A stretch of 64,000 nt of DNA from Blastobasis lacticolella (GCA_905147135.1 LR990056.1:5652001-5716000); one strand, 5' to 3'; positions 9,301 through 23,060 are shown, numbered from the stretch's first letter. A program made the numbers and translations. Notes: generated from the letters alone by a model not told the origin.

Positions 9301-12300
9301 CCAATTAATCTGAATACAGTTTAAATCAATAAAATATAATTATATTTAATTCATACATACGAAAAGACAATTCCATCAAACATGATTCTTAGAAATGAAT
9401 AATTCGTCCTCAAATTGGATGCCATTGGCCAATGAAGTCGCCGAATAGTCCTCTAACGTAGAAGGAAAAACACAGATCATTATACAGAGTAACGAACGGT
9501 AAAACTTTTACGGTAACGAGCATTTCCAAAGTGCCAATTTGAAGCGAAATGCAGTTTTAAATAAAAAGCTTTTTAATTTGCCGTAATTCAGAGGAACGGT
9601 CGCGATCTACATAATTTAAGGGTTGTCGAGTAAAGATACTTAGTAAGGGGTAAACATGAACATGGAAAATGTAGTGAGTTTTTTCAGACTACACTGAAGA
9701 AATTGCATTTTACTTTACTTTGTCGTCACAGGGTGCGAATCGGCTCCCGAGTCTCAGGGTCCGTCACTTCGAAAACGGTATTTAGGGAAATACACGCTGA
9801 AATACACAATAGACTAGACAATATTCTATCGTCAACTCTCTGGAACCTACTCCAATCGTGTACAAATCATAATTCTGGGAATCGATGGTCCAATTTGATA
9901 AACAAGTTGCAAAATTAAGGAAAATCAAAAAATTCGGTCATCGTAAAATACCAGTGTTTTTTTTCTTCTCAAAAGTACCTTTTTATTTACAGCAATACGT
10001 TACAATGAATCACTAAAGGCTGTTGCGTGACCGCCGCTGAAGGAGGAGTGACTAAGCCTCCACCTACTGGTGGATGGAGGTGAGTCACCATTGGTTATCC
10101 CCATGAGGCAGTGACACGATAAATGTGCACGCGCAGGTGATCTGCCATTTTTTTAATTGCATACATCGTAAAAAATAATACTTCAGCACGAATTTTAAGG
10201 AACTTTTTATAGGCTTTAAATTGTCTAACCAGCTTATCAGCTTACACGACAGGGCTGCAGATAAAAGAAGCAAGTCATGACGCCGTGTAAACCATGTAAA
10301 AAACCTGGTAAAAATATACTTAAATACGAATTTCATGTACAGGTTCAATGGCTTTGCAACTTGAAACGTGAAATTATAAAAGTTTATTCCTATCTTCGTA
10401 AGAATGAAAATGAGAATAGGTATCTACAGCTACTTTTCTTTCAGCCACACCGTCTGACCTACCTACCCGCTGAGTTCAATAAAAAAAAAAAGAAACTGAA
10501 ACTCCACAGCAACATGGCCGACAATTATTTGGCGCCCAATTGAAATTGAACACGCGAATCAACAAATGGCCGAGGACGTGACACGCGGCGTGTCGGCCGA
10601 GGCAGCGAACGGAATTCCTCGCGAAAGGGGGTCAAATGGGACACTTGCCATTGCCTTGCCACCTTATTCACTGCGCGACGGCGACGATTGCTAGCGTGCA
10701 ACACTTGCTAGTTGCGAGTGCATCAAGTTTCTAGACTCGTGTAATTGATACCTTATACGCAGCTAGGCACGAAGTTATCGCGTCTATCTGCTTCTCATCT
10801 TATTTTGGTTTCTCAGGTTTAGTTTAGTTACCAGACAAACTTAAATTTAGGTTTACGACTTTCGGGGTTAGGTTATATGATTTTGGTAGATTGCAGTGAG
10901 ACTTCAAGTAGTCTAGTAGCCACAGTACAGTAGAGTCAAGACTACCAAGTCAACTATAGACAGTTACAGTTGCACCTAAACAGGTCACATTGCCAGATAA
11001 TATTTTGCTATACTATCTAATTATATTTTCGCCAATTTATTTAGTAGTTTCTCCAGCTCCATGTTTGCAGACTACCTCTCTAAACAAGCAACCCGTATGT
11101 AGGTAGACTTAATACTTATTCAAAGCCAACTGGGAGCCTTTGATCCACCCGCACTTGAAAGTAAAAGCGCACAGCCGGCGTCCCAGTCAAAGCAGTGTGC
11201 AGTTCTAAGAACGGCGCAACCATTTCCTGCGCACACGCATAGCACCGCCGTGTAATTGACCTCGCAGATTGTAGACATCAATGCGACGCTGTTCGCTGTA
11301 TGTAGGCTGTCTAAGCTGTCTTTCAAGAGTTACTTACTGGGTGACAAAAGCTCTTCATCTGCGACTATGTTGCGTACAAACATAAAGGGGTTGTCTACGA
11401 GTGTGTACAGTTGACAGGTTGTCAAAGAAATCCTTACTCTAGAGGCTGTCATTTTCCTCTCTAGTTACAATTGAATCTTACTAAATAAGAAATTGACTAC
11501 TTTATAATCTGTCATCCTGATAATCTGACCTAGGTACATCGCCGAGTTCGGGCCGTAGTACTTATTATTTCGATGTTCGTTACAGTATTTTATTACTTAA
11601 ATTCACACCTAACTGAACTTCAATTTCCGTAAGAAACGCTAGTGGTAACAATCAGAAGCACGCGATAAAATAAAAGAAAAGTCAGGTCTATGCGATTCTC
11701 AAAATGTCTGTCAGTATATTATATTCACTTGATTTGTTACCCTGTTACAATTTATAGTCGATTGTCGTCAGGTACTACTAAGTGTGGGCAGTGCTTTGTT
11801 AACCACGAAATGGGTAGAAAGTGGTCGAGCCCGCGCCTGAGTAGACGCTGAGGGCTGAGTTGGACTATTAGTGGGTCGACTCACCCACTAAAACAACCGG
11901 AAGTGGTCAACTGAGCCTGTGGGCTCATGAACCCGAAAGGTCACCAATCACCCTCAAGTTCTTGTAGTCAAGCATACACTTTAGACATTAAAATAATTGC
12001 GACAATTATTCACGACAACGATAACTGAAGTATGTATGAAGTATAACCTCTTTGAAACAAACTTCTAGAACCCATTTCATGGAAATTAGCCGATCGAGCC
12101 GGAAAACAACAAACAATTAAATTGGAAATGGTAATAATAACAGTCGGAATGGTCGACAATTTAATGAAATTGGAATTACAATTGAAAACGTCAAGGGTTC
12201 GACGAGAGGGAACCAATACTGGCCCATTGCGAAGTAATCCCAATTCGCATGAAAAACTGTCCTATTCTAAATTAATAATGCTCCCATGGTTTGTACAGCA

Positions 12301-12359
12301 ATTCGTTGACCTCCCAACCTTATAATAAACCATATGACTATATGGATTAGTTTTACTTG
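9301..12359. other. Long non-coding stretch, no recognised feature
   Basis: AT-rich, with a slightly GC-richer patch near 10540-10700. Short inverted words occur (10040-10090; 11868-11889, TAGTGGGT..ACCCACTA), too short to name. Several 70-90 codon open frames show no domain or splice context. Confidence 0.4.
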
Positions 12360-12490
12360 CTTAAAAACCTTTCTCTTGACTCACTCTATCTACCTATTGT
12401 TGAAAACCGCAATTAAATCCGTTCCGTAGTTTATAAGATACATAGATACATAGGGGCAGACGGCGGGAAGCGACTTTGTTTTATACTATA
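12360..12490 (-). repeat. Dispersed repeat, family of 21436/59125/61247
   Basis: Contains AAACCTTTCTCTTGA, TTGAAAACCGCA and GGCGGGAAGCGACTTTGTT. The same words in the same order are at 61247-61352, and in reverse complement at 21436-21560 and more loosely at 59125-59300. This four-copy dispersed family has no coding capacity. Confidence 0.6.
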
Positions 12491-13094
12491 TATAGATTTT
12501 CATATCCCCTAGCATACTATACTGTATACGTAAGCTGAACAGGTTAAATTTCACAGAAAGTTGCATTGAAAGGCGTATCCATGACAGATGATACTTTCCT
12601 CACATCTCGGAACACTTTGATCTTGTTTTAGCTCTCAAAAACGAAGTCGTTGACATCGGTTGATAATAAAATAAAACTATCATCAGGATATGGTGATGAG
12701 GCCTAGCCCTCGACTGTGATTATAGACTGATGATGAGACACATTTTAAACTAAATTTCGACTCTACGACAGACGTTTTCTCCTTATGTTTAATTTAATGA
12801 ATTAATACTAACCAAACAGTACATCTGTTTGGTATTAAGTTTTCAACATCTTTCTCTTGGTTTCTCTTGATACAACTTAATATCAAGTGGATAAAAGGCC
12901 GTTTAACCAATGTATCAATAGATAATGTTATAATGTCAGCGACGAGTATTCTAAAGGCAGCAATTTTACAAATTGGCACCAATTATCCTCATTATACATA
13001 AATCGAACTTATACTCATTATACATATAGACAGACATATTGGCTGTATAATATGTATCCATACTCCACTTGCATCAGTCGGGTGACTTTCACAG

Positions 13095-13255
13095 AATCGA
13101 TCGAATTCCACCGAGCGAGTTCTCGGGCCGTTATTTGGTGGCGGGAAAAGGCAAAAATGGCGGATTCCTTCCATTCATAACCGGTTCCGGCTGGCGCGGA
13201 ACGTCGCGTCGCGTCGCAGACGCGGCTTGTTATTTCCTTCTACACGTTGGCGTGT
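13095..13255. promoter_or_regulatory. GC-rich patch with E2F-like site
   Basis: A CpG-rich segment with GGCGGGAAAA (13140-13149), an E2F/DP-type site, and a short GTCGC tandem run (about 13202-13218). Promoter-like by composition. No exon is identified next to it. Confidence 0.3.
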
Positions 13256-13342
13256 GATGAGTAAACTCATTTGTAGTTTTGGATTCAAGGAAATTTGATA
13301 TTCTTGGAAGTCGATTTGGTTTCGAATCAATACTACCTACAG

Positions 13343-13449
13343 GTTCACAACTTAACTGGTATATCGCCTGCGGTAGGTGAAGTAGGTGGGAGGATGATTT
13401 TTTTATACTGCCCCCTCACCGCGCAAGCGATATACCAGTTAAGTTGTTG
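13343..13449. mobile_element. 107-bp MITE with 8-bp target duplication, hAT-like
   Basis: Identical 8-bp direct repeats ACCTACAG (13335-13342 and 13450-13457) flank an element with a 20-bp perfect inverted repeat (13348-13367 and 13427-13446, CAACTTAACTGGTATATCGC). The 8-bp duplication points to a hAT-type transposase acting in trans. The target word contains the locally common CCTAC, so part of the flank match could be chance. Confidence 0.6.
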
Positions 13450-14204
13450 ACCTACAGTAGATATTTATTTCCTCATCATAAACGCTGCACTAACACTGCA
13501 CTGCTATTATATCAAATGGCTCTCTGGAATAACTTAAGTACCAACTATCTAATTTGAAAGTTATTACATGTTATCACAGAAATTGTTATGAGAATAAAAA
13601 AGGAAGATCGTCATCCCAATCTCAAAACATATACTCCCGAAATAACAAGAACATTAACAAAACAGTATCGTATTCTATGCGAGTCGAAAGTCCGGAGAAA
13701 CACATAAAACAAGCAGTTAATTAAACAAGTACGTAGCATCCTAATTTGTTAAAACATCATGAACCAAATTATGACGTCACAATAAAACCAGCCGTGGAAT
13801 GCGCCACAATTTCACAAGGAAAGAAATGTTTACTTTCTTCGATAATTATAAATACACACACGGCGTCATTATAGCTATTCTCTGCAGATAACATTGTAAG
13901 CGACGTAAACCGGCGCACCGGCTATGTTTGACTTGGCTCGACGCCTAGTGCGGTGGCGTGATTACCTACTTTTTAAACAAGTTCGAACGAAAAATATTTT
14001 TTCATAGCAAGCTTTTATCGCTAAGGCCAATCACATCCCATCTGATCCTTTTAAGTACTTTCTCTAGTTCAAGTAACCGATCTTCTGCAAATAAAGTTCT
14101 GATGTCCAATTTTCCCATTTCAAGCTTGGTCCGTGATTTTGGCAACCGTAGTCATCCCGGAGACTATCGCCCCTGGCCCAGTCCCTAATCCTACCGTATA
14201 CAAA

Positions 14205-14440
14205 TTAACTTGTGGCGACCAAGAACGGCTACAAGAAACTCTGGTAGGCCAAAGACAAGATGGTCAGACGACATCATGAAGGTGGCCGGGAAAATGTGGA
14301 TAAGGGAGACTTCCTGTCGAGCAGGATGGAAGAAGCAGGGAGGCATATGTCGAAAGTTGGACGGAGAAATGCTGATGAAGAAGAAGAGCTTTTGTCGCGC
14401 ATTCTCTATGGTCAATCAGAGCATTTGTCGAGACTAATCA
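14205..14440 (+). pseudogene. LINE reverse-transcriptase C-terminal remnant
   Basis: The plus-strand frame reads WRPRTATRNSGRPKTRW, then SDDIMKVAGKMW and WKKQGG. It has the order GRP-TRW-DD-KVAG-W-W seen at the C-terminal end of many lepidopteran RTE-type endonuclease/reverse-transcriptase proteins. Only about 60 residues are recognisable. The catalytic reverse-transcriptase core is absent and the frame decays downstream, so this is a dead 5'-truncated copy. Family assignment is from recalled motif order, without a search. Confidence 0.55.
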
Positions 14441-16215
14441 AACGAGCCCAAACTCGATGGGTTTACCATACGTGGTTTAGGAGTTCCTTCAGTCTCCATC
14501 ACCAGATCAGCTCGATGGTATCATAACATTGTCACCGAATATTCATGAGTGTAAAAGATTGAATTACGAAACTTGCAAGATTTAATTACGAACACGTGGC
14601 TCCAAGCTCTGACTGATAGCATTAATTATTAATTGCATCAACCTAGCTACAGACACGTGAGCTAGGGCAGATAGAGCCTAATTAACTTTAAAAGTTAAAA
14701 GCAATCGTTGGTCATAATTTCATAAGTAATCATACTTATCAACATTATTAACCGTCCACACACACCACGTGTGTGGCCTCCGACCACATCGGTGGCTCGT
14801 CCAAGAATGAGAGACTTGCTTGCTGCATCTTGTCGAATTGGAGTTTGCTATGATATTTGGGGACATTAGTCCCCAAAGTATGAGTAAAAAAAAATCTTTC
14901 GACAAATGCGAACCTAACGTATTGTTTACCCTACCAACTTATGCGTAGTGAGTATAATACTCATCACCCACCCATACCTACGATATACCCACAACCCAAT
15001 ATTTAACTTAAGATTTAAGAAGGTAGTTTCGTTATTCTCCGGGTACAGTTAAACAGCAAAAAGGCGTAACCAGAACACAGAGCAGTCCGCGCCCTAATTT
15101 GCAGTTGCGACACAGAACATTGGACCGTTTCGCATCGCGTGCTATCTTGCTACAATGTCCAGTAGCTATGTAGCTACAATAATAACACATGTATGCAGTA
15201 CAATGTAAATAAGTAGGTATTTAATCACGTGTTTTCCTTACTTGTCCAATTTAGTAAGTCAAACATATTTCCATTAGCAACCCATCGCACAATAATACTT
15301 TACTTCGTATAAAATCGGCAAATAATGAGTCAAATTGGGCGGACAGGTAAGAAACCATACTTCATCGTCGATTAGTAGCTCCAATCTGTTAGTAGTAGTC
15401 AGATTTTGGATATTTTTTTAGTTTTTTCCTTGTTAGAGATATTTTGATACAATCTTAAACATTATGTTGGACCTAAAGGGAAACTATTTCATCTTCCGCC
15501 TTGTCCATGTCACATAAACTACCTATGTCGGTAACGTGCGTTTGTAACCCGCGCCCCTACGGTACCTATTTTGGTCCGCTAGAGGATATCCTATAGGCAG
15601 CTATAGGTAAGTTGTTTATAGTCTGTGCCATTGTACAGTCTAACTAACTAAACGTATAGTTTTGCATATATGCAGCCCTTGTGTAGCCCTTTCGACAGTA
15701 CTTAGGTATACCTACAGAGTTGCGGATAAAGTTATTATAAATTAGTTAAGTTATCGATGAAATTAATCAATCTATAACCGTACCTACTTACAAAGCTCGA
15801 CACGACCTCCATTCATCAATTCTACAATTTCAGTGTTTACACGAGTAGGTAGACTAACATACAATAAAAATACTAACTCATGCGTCCTAACGGCACCGAA
15901 ACAGTTTGGAAATTTGTAAATAGGTATAAAATTTACATGAATATACTGGTTGATGCGCAACCCGTTACCGACCCAAAAAGTCACCGCAAACGTGCCATAT
16001 TGGAATTTCAAATGGCAGTTCCTGTTTTTCAGCAGTTACCGTTTGGGCATGCGAAATGAAATTTATAACAGGAATAATTTGTTGACCGTGTGGTATCCGG
16101 CAGAGCAGAATAGCACCAACCACTTACACTCGTGGGTGTCGTACGAGGCGACTAATTTTATCGAGGCGACTAATGTTATCGAGGCGAAAGATCTAGAGTC
16201 TCCGTAGGATGGACA
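14441..16215. other. Non-coding stretch, no recognised feature
   Basis: AT-rich sequence. A CACACACCACGTGTGTG near-palindrome with a central CACGTG E-box lies at about 14760-14776. Nothing else is supported. Confidence 0.4.
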
Positions 16216-16345
16216 ATGGTTATATTTATAACACTGCGATCTCCAATCCGCCTGCCAAGTGTGGAGATTATGGTAATAACCTCCCCTTTCGTCCGAGAGG
16301 CCCAAGTCTTGCAGTGGACTGTTATGGACTGTGATGATGATGAAT
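16216..16345 (+). repeat. RTE-like LINE 3' end
   Basis: CCGCCTGCCAAGTGTGGAG, a CGTCCGAGAGGCCCAAGTC block, GCAGTGGACTGTTATGG and a TGATGATGATG tail appear in the usual order for this 3' end. A minus-strand copy is at 7976-8095. No coding part remains. Confidence 0.6.
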
Positions 16346-17039
16346 TTCATAGCACGACTTACTCCTACTTATTACGTACTATAGTCGCAACCATAGCATG
16401 AAATATTTAAACTAATGAATAGCATTTGTTAATGAACAACTTGCCATTGTGTGAGACAGGCCCTAATTAGTTGCATTCAGAATTTGAACAGCACAGTTAA
16501 TCTTGCTGGATTTAGGTATTTGTGTATGACGTGTAATCGTGGCCACAGATTATATTGTGCTGTTGCGAATTGCCACGGCTAGTGGTTTCCACTGCTTGCT
16601 TGTCATTGATTAGGTCCGCAATGGCATTACTAGGAATTTATGTGACATTATTGGTTGGCCTGCATTAGTATAATTTATAATACGATCTGATCTAGGTATT
16701 TAAATGCTACAGTTCGCATTTATTCAAATTAAAATATATTTACAATGGCGGTTTAAGGCGCTAAGGCAAGTGGATACTAGACAGAACATGCCTGTCGCAA
16801 GAGGGTAACAATTATTGAAAAAACAACTTCGTTTAACATTTAGGCAGATCCACATTAGAGCGCAGCTAACAACATAACGTAGCAGGCATCATTGGCGTGA
16901 ACTTTAAAAAGTAAACGTCCAATATGCTAGCGGAAATTCGAAACGGCGTATAATCGAAACATCGTGACTGTTGTCAACATTCCTAAACTCTGCATAAAGC
17001 GGGCCCGAAACTGTTAGCTCTGAATAGCGTATTGTGGCA

Positions 17040-17420
17040 AAATTAAATGGCACCCGCATTTGTCGGAGAGGTAGAATGTGAAACGGAGCGGACGCACCGC
17101 CCGCACGCTAGAAACCGCCGCAGCGGGGTCGTCTCGCATTAAAACGCTTCTTGGAACGCTGCACTTGTCTGACTGCGCCTGCCGTGCACAAAAATAAACA
17201 CAATCAACACTTTCCCGCGGAAACTGCGTCGTTGGAACGACCCTACTCGCGACCCCATCGAGCGAATCGCAACTCTAAACGCGTAACGGAATTAGAACGC
17301 GTTCGGCACTATTCCGCGAACGGAGTTACGACGTTTGAAATCCGAATGGCGGTTGATGCGTCACGGAATGGCGGGCGGAGCGCGGGCGGGGAGCGGCGAG
17401 CATCGGGTCATCGTGCTAAG
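17040..17420. promoter_or_regulatory. GC-rich promoter-like patch
   Basis: CpG-dense sequence with a GGGCGGAGCGCGGGCGGGGAG segment (here about 17371-17391). An open frame at 17151-17528 (125 codons) spans it, but it has arginine-rich low-complexity content and no domain, and is best explained by GC composition. A promoter or 5' UTR is inferred only. Confidence 0.3.
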
Positions 17421-20400
17421 CGTACAATATCTACCTATCTCGCTAGCTACATGCCCACGTTGTTGATCCAATCTGTGTACATAGCGTATCGTATGTATGG
17501 TTATACAGTGTTGCCAGCCGGGTGGTGAAGGTCGCTCACTCGGCGCGGTAGCTCGAAAGTTTGCCGCGCTGTAGATATCGCGGGCAATGTAATGGCGCGA
17601 TTCGAGCCCGCGTATGTCTCTAACAGTTTTCTATCGGCGTGCGTACACATACAACTAATAGAGAGGTGGTGTTTGAGAGCTTTATCCAGGAGCAAAACGT
17701 AGCGAGCTCGCATGCAGGGTTGGGGGAGGGGAGTGCTTTTAGCTCTTTAACAAATGTTAGTTCAAAGGGGAGCCAGCTTTAGAAACGGCAGCTACAGATG
17801 CGCAAGCCAAATAGCCTATTTTGCGACAACCCCTAGAGAAATTTACTTTTATAGGAAACAAAGGCTAATGTTTAATCGAAACCAGACCAAGATTACGACC
17901 AACATGATAGCAACTATTAGTAGCAAAGTAGAAAAGACTAACAAACATGTATTTTACATTGCTAAGGAGGCGTTGATTGGGAAGATACATAAATAAGACT
18001 AACTAAATCTACAGACGCATAATTAACACGAGAATAAAAAGCTGGTATACATAGAGTTTTCACAAGAGAGGCTCAACAAACTCATGCAATAGAAATAATG
18101 ATGGTTGGTATGGTTACCGCAAAAGACATGCATAACTTAGAGCATAGAGCAATGCCATGAAATGCAATGGGCGACAATCGGAAAGAAAGATTCGTGGTAC
18201 AACGCGCTGGGGGTGTGGATTAGAGACAGGAACGCGAATAACCTTACTATAGAACCGTAGGCTTAGGCGTTGACTCTAAACAATCTAAATTAGAGATAAA
18301 AAATACCTAAAAAGTGGAAGAAAAAATATGTATTCCAGCTCTAACTCGCTAAAAAGTACATGCCAACAATTTAGAAACCGCTCGTACGAAATAACTTAAT
18401 ACTAAATAAACCTATGTATCAAGTATTAAGTCTTGTGACCAAAGTATAATTCCCGGAGTTGCCACTTCTAACAACTTTCAAAGGACAGCAAACCAAGTAA
18501 TCTACTGCCCAAGGGGCTTGAGAACTTTTGATGAGGCGTCTGGCTCCTCCAACGATATAAGACCACATGAAATATACAAGTATAATAGTATAGTAGTATA
18601 ATATACAAGTGTAGCTGTCTATCGAGAATTCACGAACAAACTTGGATCTGGACGAAGTGGACGATGAAACACATGGACATGGACTCTTGTCTACAACAAC
18701 CCTAGCTATATAAGCCCCCCAGTGTAATATATGTGATATGCTTTCATGCTTGATTAAATTTTTAAACCGTTTTTAACGGAAATGGATAGGAAGAGTAATT
18801 AATAATTTTTATTGTGAAGTAAAACTTACACAATAGACCAAAACAGTATTTATTGTCAATAAACAATCGGAAGAAGTATCTCATACATGATTGGGTAGGT
18901 AGATTTACGGTTTTAAGACATTGACAATGTGAGATTGCTCTACTTGCCACAAAGTATGGTCAATAAGTACGCTTTTTTATAAAAATATACATCCATTCCA
19001 ATTATAAATGTTATGAAATTTGTAATTCATGAATAGACAGCAAGCTAGTAGACAAGCCGATCCCGGCAGAAGCAGTTTTGACCACCAAGATGATGATAGA
19101 AAGGTTAATTAATAGAGTTCTATGAATAATAAGACTGTGGAAAAAGCCAGTATGCGATCTTTTAAGGTCGCGCTTATTATGATGCCAAACGGTGAACTTT
19201 GAGCAGTACCTAAAGTCAATCAGTGACCCAAGCTAAGAACTTCATCACGTCTTAATCACGTTTAGATAACGGCTACTTATTATCATCTATTTTCGTCTCA
19301 ATACCGCAAGCACTGGTCTTGCACGATGTTTTTGTTTCCTTGTTTCTCACCTAATTAAGGCTTCTAGTTGTTATTGCGCTATTGTGGTCAAACAGAGTAG
19401 TCTTATTAATGTGGTATAATAAGCCAAGCTGGAAGCAAAGATTTATATCTTTAGCTGGAGAATCTCAACGGTTGGCAAGCGAGTAGGAGATAGCGGTGTG
19501 TTTATACGAAATAGGTACCGATGCTAACCCATTTTCTACTCTTGGATATTCAAAACAGAGTGATATCTGCATTTTAAGACACCCACGCAACAATAAAAGA
19601 GATTAAATTGGTGCTCATGAACTCACCCGGACACCTTTCAAATCCCACACTTGGTTTACGAATGAAATAACCTGCCCAGCTAAAAGGAAATAATCGATCT
19701 AGGAAGGTAATACGGCACTTGTCATACAAATGTGACAAATTAATGCTTTTTCTCGGAACTGCCGGGTCCGATTTTGATATCATGCAGTATAAGAACCCAA
19801 CCCATATACTGTAACGATAACTCTATCGGTTCATAGTAAAGGGCACATCCCATTTAAAATGTGCCAAGTAAAAATTTGTCTTTTTTTCGTTTTCAACAAT
19901 TATTGAAAGCCAAAACCAAAGATGTAGCAAAACTTTTTCAAATTCAGAACGGCCGCATCGATACACGTGATGAAACTGGCGAGCAATTTTTGCCGTTCGC
20001 CAAACTTTTCCCCTTTCTCGCAGGCACGCCTTGTGAACTTCAGTTGTATTGTAACAAACTTCGAAGGAATACCGCCACTCGAGGCATCGAGGTAACAATT
20101 TGTGTGAACTTTGAACAGAAGTTACATAAAATGGTTTTTCTTTTGTTAAACTTTCGGGGCGGAAGCTCTTTTTCTGTTCCAGTTTTTTAATTCTATTTAC
20201 GGGGGCTTAGCGAGACAAGAGAATGCCGTGGAAATTACGGGCGAAACTTTTGCAGAACGCTTTTACTTGTGTTTAAACTGTCTCTATTTATGGCTACCCA
20301 CAGGTGTATTTAAAGGCAAGACACAGGTATTTTAAGTAAGGTAGGCCCTCCCCTGCTGACAGACGGACGAGACTCTGGCGTTGGGAGTCGGACGCACTAA

Positions 20401-21435
20401 AAAGGCAAAAAACACTACAAGTATTTAGTTAAGGATTCTGATAGGAAACCGCTTTAAATAAAAAATGATTTCCTAGTAGAAGAGCGGGCCCTGGCTAGGA
20501 GCTATACTGCTAGCCACTGAGCAAGACACGATATTTTAAGGTCTTCATACGAAAATAAGGACATTCATTATCCACACATAATACTCAGTACATGAGTAAG
20601 TATCTTTATCATCGATTTAGTACAAGTACAATTATTTACTCGTACTTACACGTGTTACCACTTGTCGTCTCTGCCACTTGTGCAGTATCACATGTCTAAA
20701 AACTAGTAAACCCACAAGAGCACACAAGAGTCCATTTCCTGAAAACAGCTAACACCACCACTTCAAAGATGAGTCAGGGACAGTAATAACAACAGAACGT
20801 GAACAAAGAATTGTTGTAGTCACTTGGTTCAATAAGGAAAATTTAAACACAGCATTGTGTCGTTTAGAAAACAGATTTCATCATCAAACTGAAAAATACT
20901 ATGAACAAACCTTGCATTTTCAATTGTAGAATCAGCAAGTATATATTTTTTGTTCAAATAGATAGTTTATACGAACCTTCCATTTTCATTTGTGCAATCA
21001 GTCGAGTACAGAATTGCGCATTTGTGGAATTTGTCTATGTAGTATTTCTTTTTTATTCCAATATTTATTTTATTTTGTTTTAATTGTGTCATCGGAAATA
21101 ACTGTAAATAAATTATGTAGTCATATCGATAATCCGCCATTTGATCGAATATAGAATTGTATAGTTGGTATTCTTTCAAATCCGCAATGACATTGAAAAA
21201 CACTGTTGCTCATTTTCTGTCTATGGAGCTCCTATGGCTGTAGAAGGCTTTGGATTATAGAATGTTTTTCGTTTTCATTTCGTTACTTTACATTTCTGTC
21301 CCTGGATGCTCTGTGTTCACATACAACATGTTTGGTCTCTACATACGTATTAGTCGCCTTGTACGACATCCGTGTGTCCACCTAGCATAGTTCATGCTGT
21401 CCGTATTGTGCTAATCTACGTACCTACTTCTACAC
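17421..21435. other. Long non-coding stretch, no recognised feature
   Basis: Mostly AT-rich. The longest open frame (19861-20190, 109 codons, no ATG at the given start) has no recognisable domain and overlaps an equally long antisense frame. No repeat or RNA gene is named here. Confidence 0.4.
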
Positions 21436-21560
21436 ATAGTATAAAACAAAGTCGCTTCCCGCCGTCTGTCCCTATGTACGCTTAGATATTTTGAACTACG
21501 CAACGAATTTTAATGCGGTTTTCAACAATAGAGTGACTCAAGAGGAAGGTTTATAAGCTA
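21436..21560 (+). repeat. Dispersed repeat, family of 12360/59125/61247
   Basis: ATAAAACAAAGTCGCTTCCC, then AATTTTAATGCGGTTTTCAA and AGAGGAAGGTTTAT. This is the reverse complement of the copies at 12360-12490 and 61247-61352. Confidence 0.6.
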
Positions 21561-21965
21561 GAAAAGAGGGTAGGTAGAGGTAAAGTACCATTCTCTTGAC
21601 CAGAATGTTATATGTACGTACATTGTACAAACAATCTATTTCAAGTTTTTATTCGATAAGTTTGATGGTGGGAGACGATATAATGAAATGAACCATATGC
21701 GTGTCGTGGTAAATATTCAAGAACATCGAATTATAGCTGAACAAGCTGTGAACCACATGCGTATTTGTCACGCATCACATCGATCCAGCTGAAAGTTATA
21801 AATTCCATTTTGATCCGACTGTTATTTTCCTACACTAATTAAATATGTATTTAGATATCTATATACTTAGATTAATCAACCAATAGTAGGTCTGTAAGTA
21901 TCCTTTCATCAACTGTGATATCAGTTGGTAACAAATGCTTATAAATGAGAAATTACATCGAAAAA

Positions 21966-22055
21966 ATAAAATGCTGCGCCTGCGCACTCCCTGTGTGTCA
22001 AGTGCGCGGGAGCCGCGCCGCCAAGGACGGTTGCGTGGGCGCGACACGTGGCGGC
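21966..22055 (+). promoter_or_regulatory. Promoter-like CpG patch with NRF1/EWG-type site
   Basis: TGCGCCTGCGCA at 21975-21986 differs by one base from the NRF1/erect-wing consensus TGCGCATGCGCA. The CpG-rich stretch ends at a GGCGGCATGG start context at 22056, so this could be a housekeeping-type promoter and 5' UTR. Confidence 0.4.
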
Positions 22056-22098
22056 ATGGCGGCGCTAGACGTTGAAGATTTGGCGAAAATATCAGTGG
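22056..22098 (+). CDS. Possible first coding exon (14 codons), gene unknown
   Basis: An ATG in a good context directly follows a promoter-like patch and opens the frame MAALDVEDLAKISV. A donor-like G|GTAGGT follows at 22099, and a stop appears within five codons if the intron is not removed. This suits a short first exon in phase 1. No second exon was found downstream, so the gene is unidentified. The alternative is a chance 18-codon frame. Confidence 0.3.
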
Positions 22099-23060
22099 GT
22101 AGGTATTGGTAATTAAAATAATTAGTTTATTTATTTGTCTAGTGCACTGTAATAAGATAACTTTTGCGTTTATTTTTTAAATAATTAAGCTGGTGAGGAT
22201 ATGGATATTTGATACGTACACACTTGCCAAATTGGCTTGGAATACAGTTCTGAAACACATTCGCAGACAAGGCGTTACACTCTTTAATTGTGGGTGGTGG
22301 GTGGCTATTAACTGGAAAAATACTAGCAATCAACCTGCTATCTATATCTATAATTGAAACGAGCCACCTTCATCCAAAAATAGAGGTTCAATTTAAGGAA
22401 TAACGACATAAGTAAAAAGCTCAATAAAACATATAATTCATCGTCTAGCCGTTCAAAATGGCGCCCATTTATAGTAAGTAGCAAAAAAATATAAAGAGAA
22501 AAAGTAGGCTGTTCCTTTAGCACACCTCTGCGTGGCTGTGCCTAGCGAAAATATCGGGAAAACTCTCTCGTCGTTCGCAAGCCTCGAAAATAACAAAGTA
22601 ACAACCTCCCAGGGGAACATGGCAAGAATTATAACTTTGTTTTGTACGCTCTAGAGACAGGGGCGAAGTTGGACGAAATTCGACATATCGGCCCTTGAAA
22701 TGTCCCAATAATATCGGTAGGTAAGTCGACACTCTAGTATTTCCACGCAGCTATAAACTAATTATTATTTGCAAACAATATGACGCAATGCGTATCACGT
22801 AGTTAATTGTATTATTTTCCTACAGGCGGCCCTGCCCTGCGCTATCTATCTACGCCGCATTTTGTTAGAACGGGATTCATGCATATGACGTCATGAAAGG
22901 AAGTCGTAAAAATTCGTTATCTGGGTTTGTTGTTACAGAACTATGTAGGTTTATTGTTTGCTATACCTAAATCTAGATACTACATATAGATCCTCCCCCA
23001 ATCTCGTTGTCAGTATTGCTGAGGTGTTGAGCACCTAATCCGATAAACACTACATATGTC
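22099..23060. other. Non-coding stretch, no recognised feature
   Basis: AT-rich sequence with short open frames on the minus strand and no domain or splice support. If 22056-22098 is a real exon, this is its intron. Confidence 0.4.

Noticed and set aside
17151..17528. 125-codon plus-strand open frame
   Set aside because: Coincides with a CpG patch and has no recognisable domain; treated as composition-driven.
19823..20190. 109-codon plus frame with a 91-codon antisense frame
   Set aside because: No domain, no ATG at the plus start, no splice signals, and the two strands are equally open.
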